Counted from the stretch's first letter, positions 41,845 to 51,389 are shown. The stretch: DNA of 64,000 bases from DATCDE01 sp038252405 (GCA_038252405.1 JBBSAJ010000001.1:62001-126000); one strand, 5' to 3'. Program-made: numbers and translations. Notes: a model not told the origin generated them from the letters alone.

Positions 41845-43061
41845 GCTTCACCGAGGCGTTGCGGCTGGCGGTGCGGCGGCTGCGGACCAACCGGCTGCGG
41901 ACCGCGCTGACCGCCCTGGGCGTGATCATCGGGGTGGGCTCGCTGGTGGTGCTGCTGGCGATCGGCCAGGGCACGAAGGACCAGCTGACCGCGCGGATCG
42001 CGGGGCTGGGCACCAACCTGCTCAGCATCACCGCCGGGTCGTCGTTCACCGGCCGGGTGCGCGGCGCCGCGGGGACCGCGTCGACGCTGACGGTGGGGGA
42101 TGCGACCGCGGTGGCGGCGGTGTCGGGGGTGACCGCGGTCGCCCCGGAGATGCCGGTCAGCAACGTGGTGGTGGTGGACGGGCGGACCAACACCACGACG
42201 ACCCTGACCGGGACCACACCGGCCGAGGCCACCGTGCGCAACTACCAGGTCCAGTACGGGACCTTCCTCACGCAGATGGAGACCGACAAGTCGCTGCGGG
42301 TGGCGGTGCTGGGGCCAGCCACGGTGACCGCGCTGGGCGCCACCCCGGCCACGATCGTGGGGTCGACCGTCGACGTCAGCGGGATCCCGTTCCGGGTCGT
42401 CGGGGTCACCCAGCCGAAGGGCGGCGCGACCGGGTTCAACAACCCGGACGACTTCGTATACGCACCGATCACGGCGGTGCAGACACTGTTCACCGGCGCG
42501 ACGACGTTGCGCTCCGTTGCCGTCTCGGTGTCGGACCCGACCCAGATCCCCTACGTGTCCAGCGCGATCACCTCGACGCTGCGGTACCGGCACGGGCTGT
42601 CCGGCAGCGCGACCGACGACTTCTCCCTCGCCAGCCAGGACCAGCTGCTGGCGGTCGCCGGGCAGCAGTCCGCGACGCTGCAGCGGTTCCTGATCGGGAT
42701 CGCCGCCATCGCGATGGTCATGGGTGGGATCGGGATCGCCAACACCATGCTCGTGTCGGTGCGGGAGCGGGTCCATGAGATCGGCACCCGCAAGGCCATC
42801 GGCGCGCGGCGGCGTGACATCGGTCGGCAGTTCCTGGTCGAGGCGGTGATCGTGACCCTGGGCGGCGCCCTGGTGGGCATCGTGCTCGGCGCGGCCGCGA
42901 CCGTCCCGGTGGGGCACGCCGTCAACGTCACCGCTGTCCCGTCGCTGGCCGCCATCGCCTTGGCCTTCGCGTCCGCACTGGTGGTCGGTGTGATCGCCGG
43001 CTACTGGCCGGCCCAGCAAGCCTCCCGGCTCGACCCCGTCGAAGCCCTCCGCTACGAGTGA
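41841..43061 (+). CDS. MacB/FtsX-type permease
   Basis: 406 residues with the MacB layout: a first helix after the conserved LRTNRLRTALTALGVIIGVGSLVVLLAIG, a large extracytoplasmic domain of about 220 residues, then three helices near the C-terminus (MVMGGIGIANTMLVSV, GGALVGIVLGAAATV, ALAFASALVVGVIAGYWPA). Such permeases move substrates mechanically from the outer leaflet or periplasm. Starts on a GTGA overlap with the ATPase gene. Confidence 0.92.
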   Translation: MSFTEALRLAVRRLRTNRLRTALTALGVIIGVGSLVVLLAIGQGTKDQLTARIAGLGTNLLSITAGSSFTGRVRGAAGTASTLTVGDATAVAAVSGVTAVAPEMPVSNVVVVDGRTNTTTTLTGTTPAEATVRNYQVQYGTFLTQMETDKSLRVAVLGPATVTALGATPATIVGSTVDVSGIPFRVVGVTQPKGGATGFNNPDDFVYAPITAVQTLFTGATTLRSVAVSVSDPTQIPYVSSAITSTLRYRHGLSGSATDDFSLASQDQLLAVAGQQSATLQRFLIGIAAIAMVMGGIGIANTMLVSVRERVHEIGTRKAIGARRRDIGRQFLVEAVIVTLGGALVGIVLGAAATVPVGHAVNVTAVPSLAAIALAFASALVVGVIAGYWPAQQASRLDPVEALRYE

Positions 43062-43077
43062 TGCAGGAGAACCACGT

Positions 43078-43764
43078 ATGTCCACGCCCCACGACCCGGC
43101 CCAGCCCGTCCCCCCGGTCCAGCCGGCGCTGCCGGACCTGTCGGAGTTCATCGCCAACCCCGGCAAGCCGCCCCGCGAGCCGAAGGTGGCCGGCGTGCGC
43201 ACCTCGCTGTACGCGATCGGGGCGGTCGTCGGCGTCGTCCTGCTGGGAGCCGGCTACGCCATCGGTCACTACACCGCCAGCGGCCCGAGCACCCTGGTCG
43301 CTGCGGTCGCCGACGCCCAGGCCGGCAAGCTGCCCTGCGGCACCCCCTCGGCGGCCAGCGCCGGCGGCACCGGCGGCACCGGCGGCGCTGCGTCGAGCTT
43401 CCTGGTCGCCCGGCTGTGCCAAGGCTCCGCCAGCACCGGTGCTGGGACCGCGACCGGCACCGGTACGGGCGGCTTCCGCGGCGGCGGGTTCGCCGGTGGC
43501 GGCGGGGCGCTGGGCGGCCTGTTCGGTCCTGGCGCGGTGTCGGGGACGATCGCCTCGGTCGGCAACGGCAACCTGTCCCTGACCACTCGGGCCGGCACGG
43601 TCACCATCACCATCCCGTCGACCGCGAAGGTGACCAAGACCACCGCGGGGGCGCTGTCCGACCTGGCCAACGGCCAAAGCGTCGTGGTGACCACCACCAC
43701 CAGCGGCACCAGCCGGACTGCCACGAGCATCTTCGTGCTCCCGGCCGCGACCACGACCAGCTGA
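43078..43764 (+). CDS. Anchored extracytoplasmic protein with Gly-rich linker and small beta domain
   Basis: 228 residues: Pro-rich cytoplasmic stretch, one membrane helix at about 43-63, a Gly/Thr/Ala-rich linker containing FRGGGFAGGGGALGG (compare the tail of the first adaptor), and a C-terminal domain of about 70 residues (SGTIASVGNGNLSLTTRAGTVTITIPSTAKVT). That domain looks like the small beta-barrel found in DUF5666-type proteins. ATG at 43078 follows caggaga. Between permease and second adaptor, so probably part of the export machine; role unknown. Confidence 0.65.
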   Translation: MSTPHDPAQPVPPVQPALPDLSEFIANPGKPPREPKVAGVRTSLYAIGAVVGVVLLGAGYAIGHYTASGPSTLVAAVADAQAGKLPCGTPSAASAGGTGGTGGAASSFLVARLCQGSASTGAGTATGTGTGGFRGGGFAGGGGALGGLFGPGAVSGTIASVGNGNLSLTTRAGTVTITIPSTAKVTKTTAGALSDLANGQSVVVTTTTSGTSRTATSIFVLPAATTTS

Positions 43765-43765
43765 C

Positions 43766-45112
43766 GTGGCTCGCATCCGCATCCGCGTCTCGGCCGGCAC
43801 GGTGCAGGTGGCCGCCGTCGTGGGTGCCGCGATCATCGCCGGGGTTCCGGCGGCCAACGGCGGGTCGACCTCGGCTGCCGCCATCAGCTACACGACCTCA
43901 GCGGCCACGGTCACGACGGTGACGGACCGGATCTCGGCCACCGGCACCGTCCAGCCGGCGAGCACCCTGAACCTGTCCTTCGGCACCAGCAGCCTGCCGG
44001 TCACGTCGGTCGCGGTGCATCCCGGACAGACCGTTGTGGCCGGGCAGCAGCTGGCCACAATGGAGAGCACCGCAGCGGCGGCGGCCCTGGCCAGCGCTGA
44101 GGCCCAGCTTGCTGTGGCCGAAGCCCAGGCCAACGCAGCGGCCAGCCCGTCGCCGACGCCGAACACGACGACCACGAGGACGACGACCACGAGCACGACG
44201 ACCACGAGGACGACGACGACCGCCAGGGTCGGCTCCGCGGCGGCCTGCACCACCGGGACGGGTGGACGGTCAGGTGCCTCCCCGTCCCCGTCCCCGACGG
44301 TGAGCCCGACGCCGTCCACCACCCCGACGCCCGTGTCGGGCCCGGCCGCGACCCCCACGGCCGCCCCGACGGCCAAGCCCACGACGGCGACAAGCACCGC
44401 AACGGCCAGCCCCTGCCCCTCGACCTCAACCGGAACCGCCACTCCGGCCCGCTCGGCTTCGACCAGCAGTGGAAGCTCCAACGGAAGCCCGAGCGGGGGC
44501 GAGTCGGGTGGCACCACCTCGCTGGTCTCCGCCCAGGCTGCGGTGTCCCTGGCTCAGGCGACACTGGCGGCCGCGACCTTGACCGCCCCATCGGACGGCG
44601 TGGTGCAGTCGGTGAACCTCGTGGTCGGGACGCTTCCGGGATCCCCCGCTGTGGTGCTGCGCGCGACTGGGTACCAGGTGGTGGTCGACGTCGCTGAGCA
44701 GGACGCGCCCTACATCACGGTCGGCCAGACCGGACAGGCCAGCTTCACCGCCCTGGGCGCCACCGCACCGGTGGCCGTCGTCCAGGAGCCGACCGTTGGA
44801 TCCGACGCCAGCTCGGCGGCCGGGGCGACGGTGGTCTCGTTCCCGGTCACTCTCGCGATCACCGGTCCACCACCGGGGCTGCTGCCCGGCATGTCCGCCC
44901 AGGTCAGCTGGACCGCCGCAACGAAGACCAACGTCGTGGCCGTGCCGACCGGCGCGCTGCGCAGTGGCGACACCGGCGACGTCGTCCAGGTCCTCGTCAA
45001 CGGCCAGCCGCAGACCACGGCAGTCAGCATCGGGCTGTCCACGACGTCCCTGACCGAGATCACCTCGGGTCTGCGAGCGGGTGACGCCGTGGTCACTGGG
45101 ACGACCGGGTGA
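43766..45112 (+). CDS. Second adaptor protein with Thr/Ser/Pro insert in place of the coiled coil
   Basis: 448 residues. Lipoyl halves are recognisable (DRISATGTVQPASTLN, then LTAPSDGVVQSVNLVVG), as are the barrel and VPTGALRSGD segments. The helical hairpin that normally separates the lipoyl halves is replaced by about 120 residues (126-245) of Thr, Ser and Pro, including TTTTR pentad repeats. Such a chain cannot form the adaptor tube seen in Gram-negative systems and looks like a glycosylatable spacer. GTG start one base after the previous stop. Confidence 0.8.
   Translation: MARIRIRVSAGTVQVAAVVGAAIIAGVPAANGGSTSAAAISYTTSAATVTTVTDRISATGTVQPASTLNLSFGTSSLPVTSVAVHPGQTVVAGQQLATMESTAAAAALASAEAQLAVAEAQANAAASPSPTPNTTTTRTTTTSTTTTRTTTTARVGSAAACTTGTGGRSGASPSPSPTVSPTPSTTPTPVSGPAATPTAAPTAKPTTATSTATASPCPSTSTGTATPARSASTSSGSSNGSPSGGESGGTTSLVSAQAAVSLAQATLAAATLTAPSDGVVQSVNLVVGTLPGSPAVVLRATGYQVVVDVAEQDAPYITVGQTGQASFTALGATAPVAVVQEPTVGSDASSAAGATVVSFPVTLAITGPPPGLLPGMSAQVSWTAATKTNVVAVPTGALRSGDTGDVVQVLVNGQPQTTAVSIGLSTTSLTEITSGLRAGDAVVTGTTG
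44165..44221 (+). repeat. 15-bp tandem repeat in the Thr-rich insert
   Basis: acgacgaccacgagg repeats at 44165, 44180 (last base c) and 44195, with a shortened copy at 44210. It encodes TTTTR/TTTTS. Confidence 0.9.
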
Positions 45113-45156
45113 CCCCACCGGCAACCCCGGATCGGGCGCTCGCAAGGCTCGCTGGT

Positions 45157-45162
45157 TAGAGT
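45157..45162 (+). promoter_or_regulatory. Candidate -10 box for the hydrolase-SDR pair
   Basis: TAGAGT lies 29 nt before the ATG at 45192, giving a short leader with a weak gaggac ribosome site. Confidence 0.35.
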
Positions 45163-45191
45163 CGGCGGACAATCGCCTGCCCCGAGGACCG

Positions 45192-45944
45192 ATGGCCGAG
45201 ATCAAGTCGAACACCGTGCTGCCCGCGCGCCGGAAGCCGCTCGTGCTGCACACGGCGGACGGACTGCGGCTGGTCGGTGAGCTGGCCACGCCGGTGGACC
45301 GCTCCCCGGTCGCCACGCTGGTCTGTCTGCACCCGCTGCCCACGCACGGCGGGATGATGGACAGCCACGTGCTGCGCAAGGCGTCCTGGCGGCTGCCTGC
45401 CCTGGCCGGGATCGCGGTGCTCCGCTTCAACACGCGCGGCACGAGCTCAGCCGCCGGCACCTCCGACGGCAGCTTCGGCGGCGGGACGGACGAGCGGCTC
45501 GACGTGGCCGCAGCCCTCGACTACGTCGAGCACCACGACCTGCCGCACCCATGGCTGCTGGGCTGGTCCTTCGGCACCGACCTGGCGCTGCGGTGGGGCT
45601 GCGACCCCGCCGTGGACGGCGCCATCCTGCTGTCGCCACCCCTGCGGTACTCGGTGGACGCCGACCTCGACACCTGGGCGGCGTCCGGCAAGCCGCTCGT
45701 GGCCCTGGTCCCTGAGCTGGACGACTACCTGCGACCGGAGGAGGCTCGGCACCGGTTCGCTCGGGTGCCCCAGGCCGACGTCGTGGGTGTCGAGGGCGCC
45801 CGGCACCTGTGGGTCGGGGAGGCCTACGTCCGCCGGGTGCTGGACGAGGTGGTGGTGCGGGTGGCCCCGGGGGAGGCGCCGCTGACCTGGGCGTGGGAGG
45901 GTCCCTCGCAGACGTGGAACGACCTGACCGGAGGGCTGCGATGA
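45192..45944 (+). CDS. Alpha/beta hydrolase
   Basis: 250 residues. The nucleophile elbow is GWSFG with S126, the oxyanion region is LHPLPTHGG, and the catalytic His lies in GARHLWVGE. It resembles the short hydrolases sometimes described as KANL3/Tex30-like. ATG at 45192 is preferred to an open upstream extension. The stop overlaps the SDR start (ATGA). Substrate unknown. Confidence 0.82.
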   Translation: MAEIKSNTVLPARRKPLVLHTADGLRLVGELATPVDRSPVATLVCLHPLPTHGGMMDSHVLRKASWRLPALAGIAVLRFNTRGTSSAAGTSDGSFGGGTDERLDVAAALDYVEHHDLPHPWLLGWSFGTDLALRWGCDPAVDGAILLSPPLRYSVDADLDTWAASGKPLVALVPELDDYLRPEEARHRFARVPQADVVGVEGARHLWVGEAYVRRVLDEVVVRVAPGEAPLTWAWEGPSQTWNDLTGGLR

Positions 45945-46702
45945 GCATCGACCTGCAGGGCAAGACCGCACTGGTGACCAGTGCCTCCCGGGGCATCGGC
46001 CGGGCGATCGCCGAGGCCTACGCGGCAGCCGGCGCGGACGTCGCCGTCCTGGCCCGCAACGAGGAGCTGCTCAACGAGGTCGCGGCGGCCGTCGAGCGGC
46101 AGGGCCGGCGCGCCGTCGTCCTCGTCGCGGACGTGACCGACCAGGAGTCGGTCGAGGCCGCGGTGGGGCGGGCGCTGGACGAGCTCGGTCGGCTGGACGT
46201 CGTGGTCAACAACGCCGGCGGCAACAACTTCATGAGTCCCTTCGTGAGCATGCGCTTCGCCGGCTGGGAGAAGGCCCAGCGGCTCAACGTCGACTCGATC
46301 GTGCACGTGTGTCAGGCGGTGGGCCCGAGCATGCTGGCCCAGGGGTCCGGCTCGGTCATCAACGTGGCCTCGGTGGCCGGCGTCGCCTCGGTGCCGTTCA
46401 TGGCGCACTACGGCGCCGCGAAGGCGGCGGTGATGTCCCTGACGCGGACCCTCGCCGTCGAGTGGGCGCACGCGAACGTCCGGGTGAACTCGCTGGTGCC
46501 CGGCTGGGTGTCCACCGACCTCACCGAGTTCGCCCGCGCGGGCGACGGCGCGGCCGGGCAGACGCTGATCTCGCGGGTGCCGATGCAGCGCTGGGCGCGG
46601 CCGGAGGAGATCGCCGGCCCCGCGGTCTTCCTGGCCAGCGACGCCTCCTCGTTCGTCACCGGTCAGGCACTCGTGGTGGACGGCGGGCTGACCGTCAGCT
46701 GA
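45941..46702 (+). CDS. Short-chain dehydrogenase/reductase
   Basis: 253 residues with the nucleotide motif TSASRGIGRA, NNAG, catalytic Ser in NVASVAG and YGAAK as the YxxxK motif. The C-terminus (FVTGQALVVDGGLTVS) is typical of FabG-like 3-oxoacyl reductases. Cannot be assigned to a substrate; acetoacetyl-CoA reduction would fit the pathway elsewhere in the window but is not shown. Confidence 0.88.
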   Translation: MSIDLQGKTALVTSASRGIGRAIAEAYAAAGADVAVLARNEELLNEVAAAVERQGRRAVVLVADVTDQESVEAAVGRALDELGRLDVVVNNAGGNNFMSPFVSMRFAGWEKAQRLNVDSIVHVCQAVGPSMLAQGSGSVINVASVAGVASVPFMAHYGAAKAAVMSLTRTLAVEWAHANVRVNSLVPGWVSTDLTEFARAGDGAAGQTLISRVPMQRWARPEEIAGPAVFLASDASSFVTGQALVVDGGLTVS

Positions 46703-46832
46703 CCCCCTCAGGGGCTGGATGATCATGCAGGGGGCCCGGATGACCTTCGACTCGGTCCAAGGGCCCTGTCGGTTCGACCCCCGGCGCGGTACGTGTTGAT
46801 CGTCGAGATCGGCACGCTCCGAGGAGGTCGTC

Positions 46833-47942
46833 ATGGCGATGGTTGAGCTGCCCGAGGTGGATCGCTTCGGGCCCGAGCAGGTCATCGTGGTGAACGACCC
46901 GGCCGCCCACCTGCTGGGATACCTCGTGGTCGACAACCTCGCGGCCGGCCCCGCGATCGGCGGCCTGCGCATGGCCGCCGACGTCAGCGTGGTCGAGGTG
47001 GCCCGGCTGGCCAGGGCCATGACCTTGAAGAACGCCGCGGCCGGGCTGCCGCACGGCGGCGCGAAGGCCGGGATCGTCGCCGACCCGGGGCTGCCGTTCG
47101 AGGAGAAGGTACGTCTGGTTCGCGCGTTCGGACGCGCGATCCGAGACGTGGTGGGCTACATCCCCGGTCCCGACATGGGCTTGGACGAGCGGCTGATGGC
47201 GCACCTGCGGGACGCCTGCGGCCGGGCCGTCGGGCTGCCCGCGGTCCTGGGCGGCATCCCGCTCGACGTGCTGGGGGCCACCGGGTTCGGAGTGGCGATC
47301 GCCGCCGAGGTGGCCGCTGAGCGGGGGATCGTGCAGCTGGCCGACGCCCGTGTGATCGTCCAGGGCTTCGGGTCGGTCGGGTCGCACGCGGCGCGGTTCC
47401 TCGTGCAGCGGGGTGCGCGGGTGGTGGCCGTGTCCGACCGTCGCGGCGCGGTGGCCAACGACGAGGGGCTGGACGTCGAGGCGCTGGTCGCGCACAAGGC
47501 GACCGGGGAGCCGGTGGCGACCTTCGCCGGCGGGTCTCCGGTCGCGCCAGCCGACCTGGTCGGCTGGCCCTGCGAGATCTGGGTCCCGGCGGCTCGGCCG
47601 GACGTCCTCACGGTCGAGAACGTCGCTGACCTGACGGCCCGGCTGGTGCTCGAGGGCGCCAACATCCCGGCCAGCCGGGAGGCCGAGGAGAAGCTGCACG
47701 CGGCCGGCGTGGTCGTCGTCCCCGACTTCGTGGCCAATGCCGGTGGCGTCATCTGCGCGGCCGTCGAGCACGCGGGCGGCACGTCGGCGCAGGCCTTCGC
47801 CACGATCGAGGACAAGATCCGGACCAACACCCGGCTGGTGCTGGACGGTGTGACCGCGAGCGGCGAGCCGCCGCGCCGGGTTGCCGAGCGCATCGCCGAG
47901 CAGCGGGTCGAGGAGGCGATGAGCTACCGGGCCGCTCCGTGA
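46833..47942 (+). CDS. Glu/Leu/Phe/Val-type amino-acid dehydrogenase
   Basis: 369 residues. The substrate-domain motifs are AMTLKNA (K66) and GLPHGGAKAG (K78), with PGPDMG following; the NAD domain has GFGSVGSHAARF. The GAKAG form points to the glutamate-dehydrogenase side of the family, but the length is nearer to leucine or valine dehydrogenases. ATG at 46833 follows gaggaggtc. It stands alone between an SDR and a convergent lipoprotein gene. Confidence 0.85.
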   Translation: MAMVELPEVDRFGPEQVIVVNDPAAHLLGYLVVDNLAAGPAIGGLRMAADVSVVEVARLARAMTLKNAAAGLPHGGAKAGIVADPGLPFEEKVRLVRAFGRAIRDVVGYIPGPDMGLDERLMAHLRDACGRAVGLPAVLGGIPLDVLGATGFGVAIAAEVAAERGIVQLADARVIVQGFGSVGSHAARFLVQRGARVVAVSDRRGAVANDEGLDVEALVAHKATGEPVATFAGGSPVAPADLVGWPCEIWVPAARPDVLTVENVADLTARLVLEGANIPASREAEEKLHAAGVVVVPDFVANAGGVICAAVEHAGGTSAQAFATIEDKIRTNTRLVLDGVTASGEPPRRVAERIAEQRVEEAMSYRAAP

Positions 47943-47945
47943 GTC

Positions 47946-48626
47946 TCAGCCGGCCGCGACGAGTTCCTTGGTGACAGCGACGGCCGCGGCCTGGGAGAGC
48001 GCAGCGTTCCCGTCCTTGCGGGTCACCGCGACCGTGATGAACCGCTCGCCGGTGAGCAGCGCGACCTGGGCGTCGATGCCACCGGGCAGTGCCATGGTGA
48101 ACGCCACCGCCTGCGGCAGCCCGCTCGGGAACGGCTTGGCCGGGGACCCTGACGACTGGGCGGCGGCCATCCGCGCCTGGATCGTCGAAATCATGATCGG
48201 GCCCATGGCGGCCGGCACCTTCTGCATGGTGTAGCCCAGCGATCCGCTGGTGTCGCTGAGGTACAGGCAGCCGTCCAGCTTCTGGACGCGGTCCTCGGAC
48301 CCGCTGGCGTTGGAGTCGATCCCGGCCTTGACCGGGAAGCCGAGGAGGCCCGCTGCGGCGGCCCGGTCGATGGTGCGGCACGAGCCGGTGGCCGTGACTG
48401 CCGCGGGCGCGGTGGACGCCGGGGCGGTCGACGTCGGGGCGGCGGACGGCGGAGCGGTGGACGCCGGACCCGCGGCCGGCGTCGCGCCGCCCGCCGAGGT
48501 GGTCGTGCTCGCGGCGCTCGAGCAGCCGGCGACGCCGAGGACGGCGGTCAGCACGGTGGCGGCGGAGACGGCGAGGCGGTGCGTCAGGGTGACCTCCGGG
48601 TGCTGGCGCGGTGGGCCCTCACGCAC
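47946..48626 (-). CDS. Putative lipoprotein
   Basis: 226 residues from GTG 48626. A hydrophobic signal ends in a lipobox (VLGVAGC), followed by a long Ala/Ser/Thr/Pro linker (about 45 residues) and a globular domain with two further Cys (GSCRTI, DGCLYL) that could form a disulfide. The start is uncertain: a ggagg lies before a CTG about 40 bases downstream. It resembles DUF3558-like actinobacterial lipoproteins only loosely. Function unknown. Confidence 0.7.
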   Translation of the reverse strand: MREGPPRQHPEVTLTHRLAVSAATVLTAVLGVAGCSSAASTTTSAGGATPAAGPASTAPPSAAPTSTAPASTAPAAVTATGSCRTIDRAAAAGLLGFPVKAGIDSNASGSEDRVQKLDGCLYLSDTSGSLGYTMQKVPAAMGPIMISTIQARMAAAQSSGSPAKPFPSGLPQAVAFTMALPGGIDAQVALLTGERFITVAVTRKDGNAALSQAAAVAVTKELVAAG

Positions 48627-48687
48627 AGGGGACCAGCCGGGGAACCCTGGTGGCGCCGGGTGAATCCCCGGCACGGGAGGCTGCGCG

Positions 48688-50890
48688 TCAGTCTCCGGTG
48701 CTGACCCGCGAGTCGCGGTCGGCGGCCACGAGGGCCAGTACGAGCTCGGAGCGGCTGCGGACGCCCAGCTTGCGGTAGATGCGACCCAGGTGGAACTCGA
48801 CGGTCTTCCCGGACAGGAAGAGGGTGGCGGCGATCTCCTTGTTGGTCAGGCCGTCCGCGGCGCACCGGGCCACCCGAACCTCCGCGGCGGTCAGCGCGTC
48901 GTCCGGCGCGGCCCGGCTGCGCAGGGTCGCCCCGGAGGCGCGAAGCTCCTCGCGGGTTCGCGCCAGCCACGGGGCCGCACCCAGGGCGGTGAAGTCGCTC
49001 TCGGCGCCTCGCAACAGGTGTCTGGCCTCGACCCGCTGCCCCAGCCGGCGCCGCATCGCCCCCCCTGCGAGCAGCAGCCGCGCGCGGGAACACGTACTCG
49101 ACGCCGTCCAGCTCGGCGGCGAGCTCCGCGGCCTCCGCCGCGAGCGGGGCCACCGTCTCGTCGATCGCCTCGCGCAGCCGCATCGGGCTCCCGGACCACA
49201 TCGCGGCCTGCACCGTCATCTGCAGCAGGTCGGGGTGGGTCCGCAGCAGCCGGTCGCCCGCGATGGTCGCCAGCGCCTGTTCGAGGTGCCGTCGTCCGGC
49301 CTCGGTCTGGTCGGCGTTGAGCAGCGTGAACCCTTGGACGGCGTGCGCGCGGACGGCCTGCACCGGGTCGTGGGGGTCGGCCGCACCGGCGATCTGTCCG
49401 GCCAGCCAGCGCAGCCGCTCCGGGTCGTCGAGGTGCAGCGCCGGGTTGAACGCGCTGGCCAGCGCCTGTACCTCCCGGTCCTGCCGTCCAGCTGCACGGG
49501 CCTCGTCGACCGCCCGGAGGAAGGCCTCCGACGCCTGCTGGGGTGCCGCCGTGGCCTGGGCGACCTGGCCCGCCGTCAACGACAGGCGCCAGCGCAGGTC
49601 CGGGTCCTCGACGGTCGGCAGGGCCTCCTCGATGAGCCGTGCGGCGGTGGCCGGGTCGTCGCCTGCCCAGGCGGCCAGCGCGGCCTCGCCCAGCCGTCGT
49701 GGGACGTTCGTCGGGTCGGTGCCCACCCGAGAGGCGACCTCGAACGCATGGGCCGCCGCCAGGTGGGCGCCGCGGGACGCCGCGGTCCTGGCCACCTCCT
49801 CCCGGGCGCCCGCGAGCCTCTCGTCGGGCCCGGTCGAGGCCTCGACCCGGTGCCAGACCACGGCGGGTGCGCTGACCTGCGCGCCACCGAGGGCATCGGC
49901 GAGGGCCGCGTGCACCTGCCGGCGCTCCGCAGGGCTCACCGCCGCTGCGGCGGCGCTGCGGGCCAGCGGATGACGCCAGGTCACGCCGCGAGGGCTGCAC
50001 TGCACCAGTCCGGTGGGCTCCGCCACGGCCAACCGCCTGTGGTCGGTCCCCACCTCGTCGAGGGCGGCGGCGAGGACCCAGGCCGGCACGTTCCCGGCGA
50101 TCGCGGCGGTGGCCGCCGCCAGGCGGACCGGCAGCGGCAGGGCGGCGAACGCGGTGGCGTAGACCTTGGCCGGGCTCGTCGCGGGGAGCGGGTCGGGGAG
50201 GGGAGCGGCTCCCCGTCGCTGGTCGTCGTCCAGCAACGTGGCCAGCTCGACCAGCGCCAGCGGGTTGCCGCCGCCCACCGCGGACAGCCGCTCGGCCACG
50301 GACCGCACCACGCCGTTGAGGGCCAGCACCTCCAGCGCGGCCGCCGGCTCGAGCGACGGCAGGTCGTACCGGTCGACGCCCGGCAGCTCCGCGCCCTCCG
50401 ACCGAGCAGCCAGGAGCAGCCCCACGGGGTCGTCGGCCAGCCGACGAGCAGCGAACCCGACCGCTTCCCTCGACTCGATGTCGACCCACTGGAGGTCGTC
50501 GATGAGGATCAGGAGGGGGGCGTCCGCGGCCGCGGCGTCGAGCACCGAGAGCACCGCCGCACCGACCAGCAACGGCGCCGGTGGCTCGCCGCTGAGGCCC
50601 CCCAGGGCCTGCTCGAGCGCGTTTCGCTGAGCGGGGACGAGCTCGCCCCAATGGCGCTGCAGCGGCCGGAGCAGCGCGTGGACGCCCGCGTACGGGAACT
50701 CGCGCTCATCCTGCGCGCCCGCGCAGCGGAGCACGGTCATGCCATCGGCGTCGGCGCGTGCCGCATCGAGCAGCGCGGACTTGCCGCTGCCCGGCTCGCC
50801 GCTCAGGAGGAGCGCACCACCGTGACCGGCGCGGGCGCCGGAGACTACCCACGCAATCCGCGCGAGCGCCTCCTCGCGGCCCACCAGCAC
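48688..50890 (-). pseudogene. LuxR-family ATPase regulator (LAL type), broken by frameshift/deletion
   Basis: The first frame (from GTG 50890) codes an intact N-terminal AAA domain with Walker A GEPGSGKSA and Walker B LLILIDDLQWVD, then tetratricopeptide-like helices. Near 49080-49105 it leaves frame; the following frame supplies RLLLAGGAMRRRLGQRVEARHLL and a complete LuxR helix-turn-helix (LTNKEIAATLFLSGKTVEFHLGRIYRKLGV). The two parts together give about 740 residues, whereas family members reach about 900, so an out-of-frame deletion of several hundred bases at the junction is likely, or a sequence error. The leaderless promoter is intact. Confidence 0.8.
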
Positions 50891-50896
50891 CGCCCG

Positions 50897-50902
50897 AGTC
50901 TA
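50897..50902 (-). promoter_or_regulatory. -10 box of a leaderless promoter (LAL regulator)
   Basis: On the minus strand TAGACT ends 6 nt before the GTG at 50890. Confidence 0.55.
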
Positions 50903-50982
50903 GGGACGGGGGACGTCGCGCGGGCCCGCTGCCAGGGATTGCCTGGGCGCCACCCGCTCCGGTGTCGGGGGACGGTGGGTGC

Positions 50983-51375
50983 ATGACTCAGCCCGTCCCC
51001 GCGCAGGGCGAGTGGCGGCTCACCGTGCGCCGACTCGGACCCGGTCCGGGCCAGACCCCGGAGCAGGTGAATGTCGTTGTCCAGCTGGATGCGGGCGGTG
51101 GTCTGACCGCTGCGGTCGCGGGTCGAGTCGGCGGCCCGGGTCGCGGCACGTGGCGGAGCGCGGGACCCGGCCGGCTGGTTCTCGTGGTCGAGTGGCTCGT
51201 AATGGACGAGGCGGGTCGGGCCGACGGGCTGCTCGTGGTGCGGGCGGCAGCTGAGCTGTTCGACGGGGGTCGCCGGTGCTGGGCGCGGCTCCTCGGGCAG
51301 CGCATCCCTGCGGATGGTCGACCGCTGCACCGGGCGGTGGCGGGAGAGGCCTCGGGGACGTGCGCCGAGCTCTGA
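50983..51375 (+). CDS. Hypothetical protein, beta-rich
   Basis: 130 residues, mostly alternating strands (EWRLTVRRLG, VNVVVQLDAGGGLTAAVAGRV, RLVLVVEWLV) with a Gly-rich middle. No signal peptide or membrane helix. ATG at 50983 has only a weak ribosome site (gacggtggg). It is divergent from the broken regulator gene. Not recognised; coding potential rests on codon bias. Confidence 0.55.
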   Translation: MTQPVPAQGEWRLTVRRLGPGPGQTPEQVNVVVQLDAGGGLTAAVAGRVGGPGRGTWRSAGPGRLVLVVEWLVMDEAGRADGLLVVRAAAELFDGGRRCWARLLGQRIPADGRPLHRAVAGEASGTCAEL

Positions 51376-51389
51376 CCGCGATGCTCGGC

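Noticed and set aside
44161..44221. Short direct repeats that could suggest a CRISPR array
   Set aside because: The 15-bp units are head to tail with no spacers and lie in frame inside a Thr-rich coding segment.
46703..46832. Possible terminator or riboswitch between the SDR and the amino-acid dehydrogenase
   Set aside because: Only short imperfect stems (cccc-tca-gggg and ggccc repeats) were found, with no recognisable riboswitch core.
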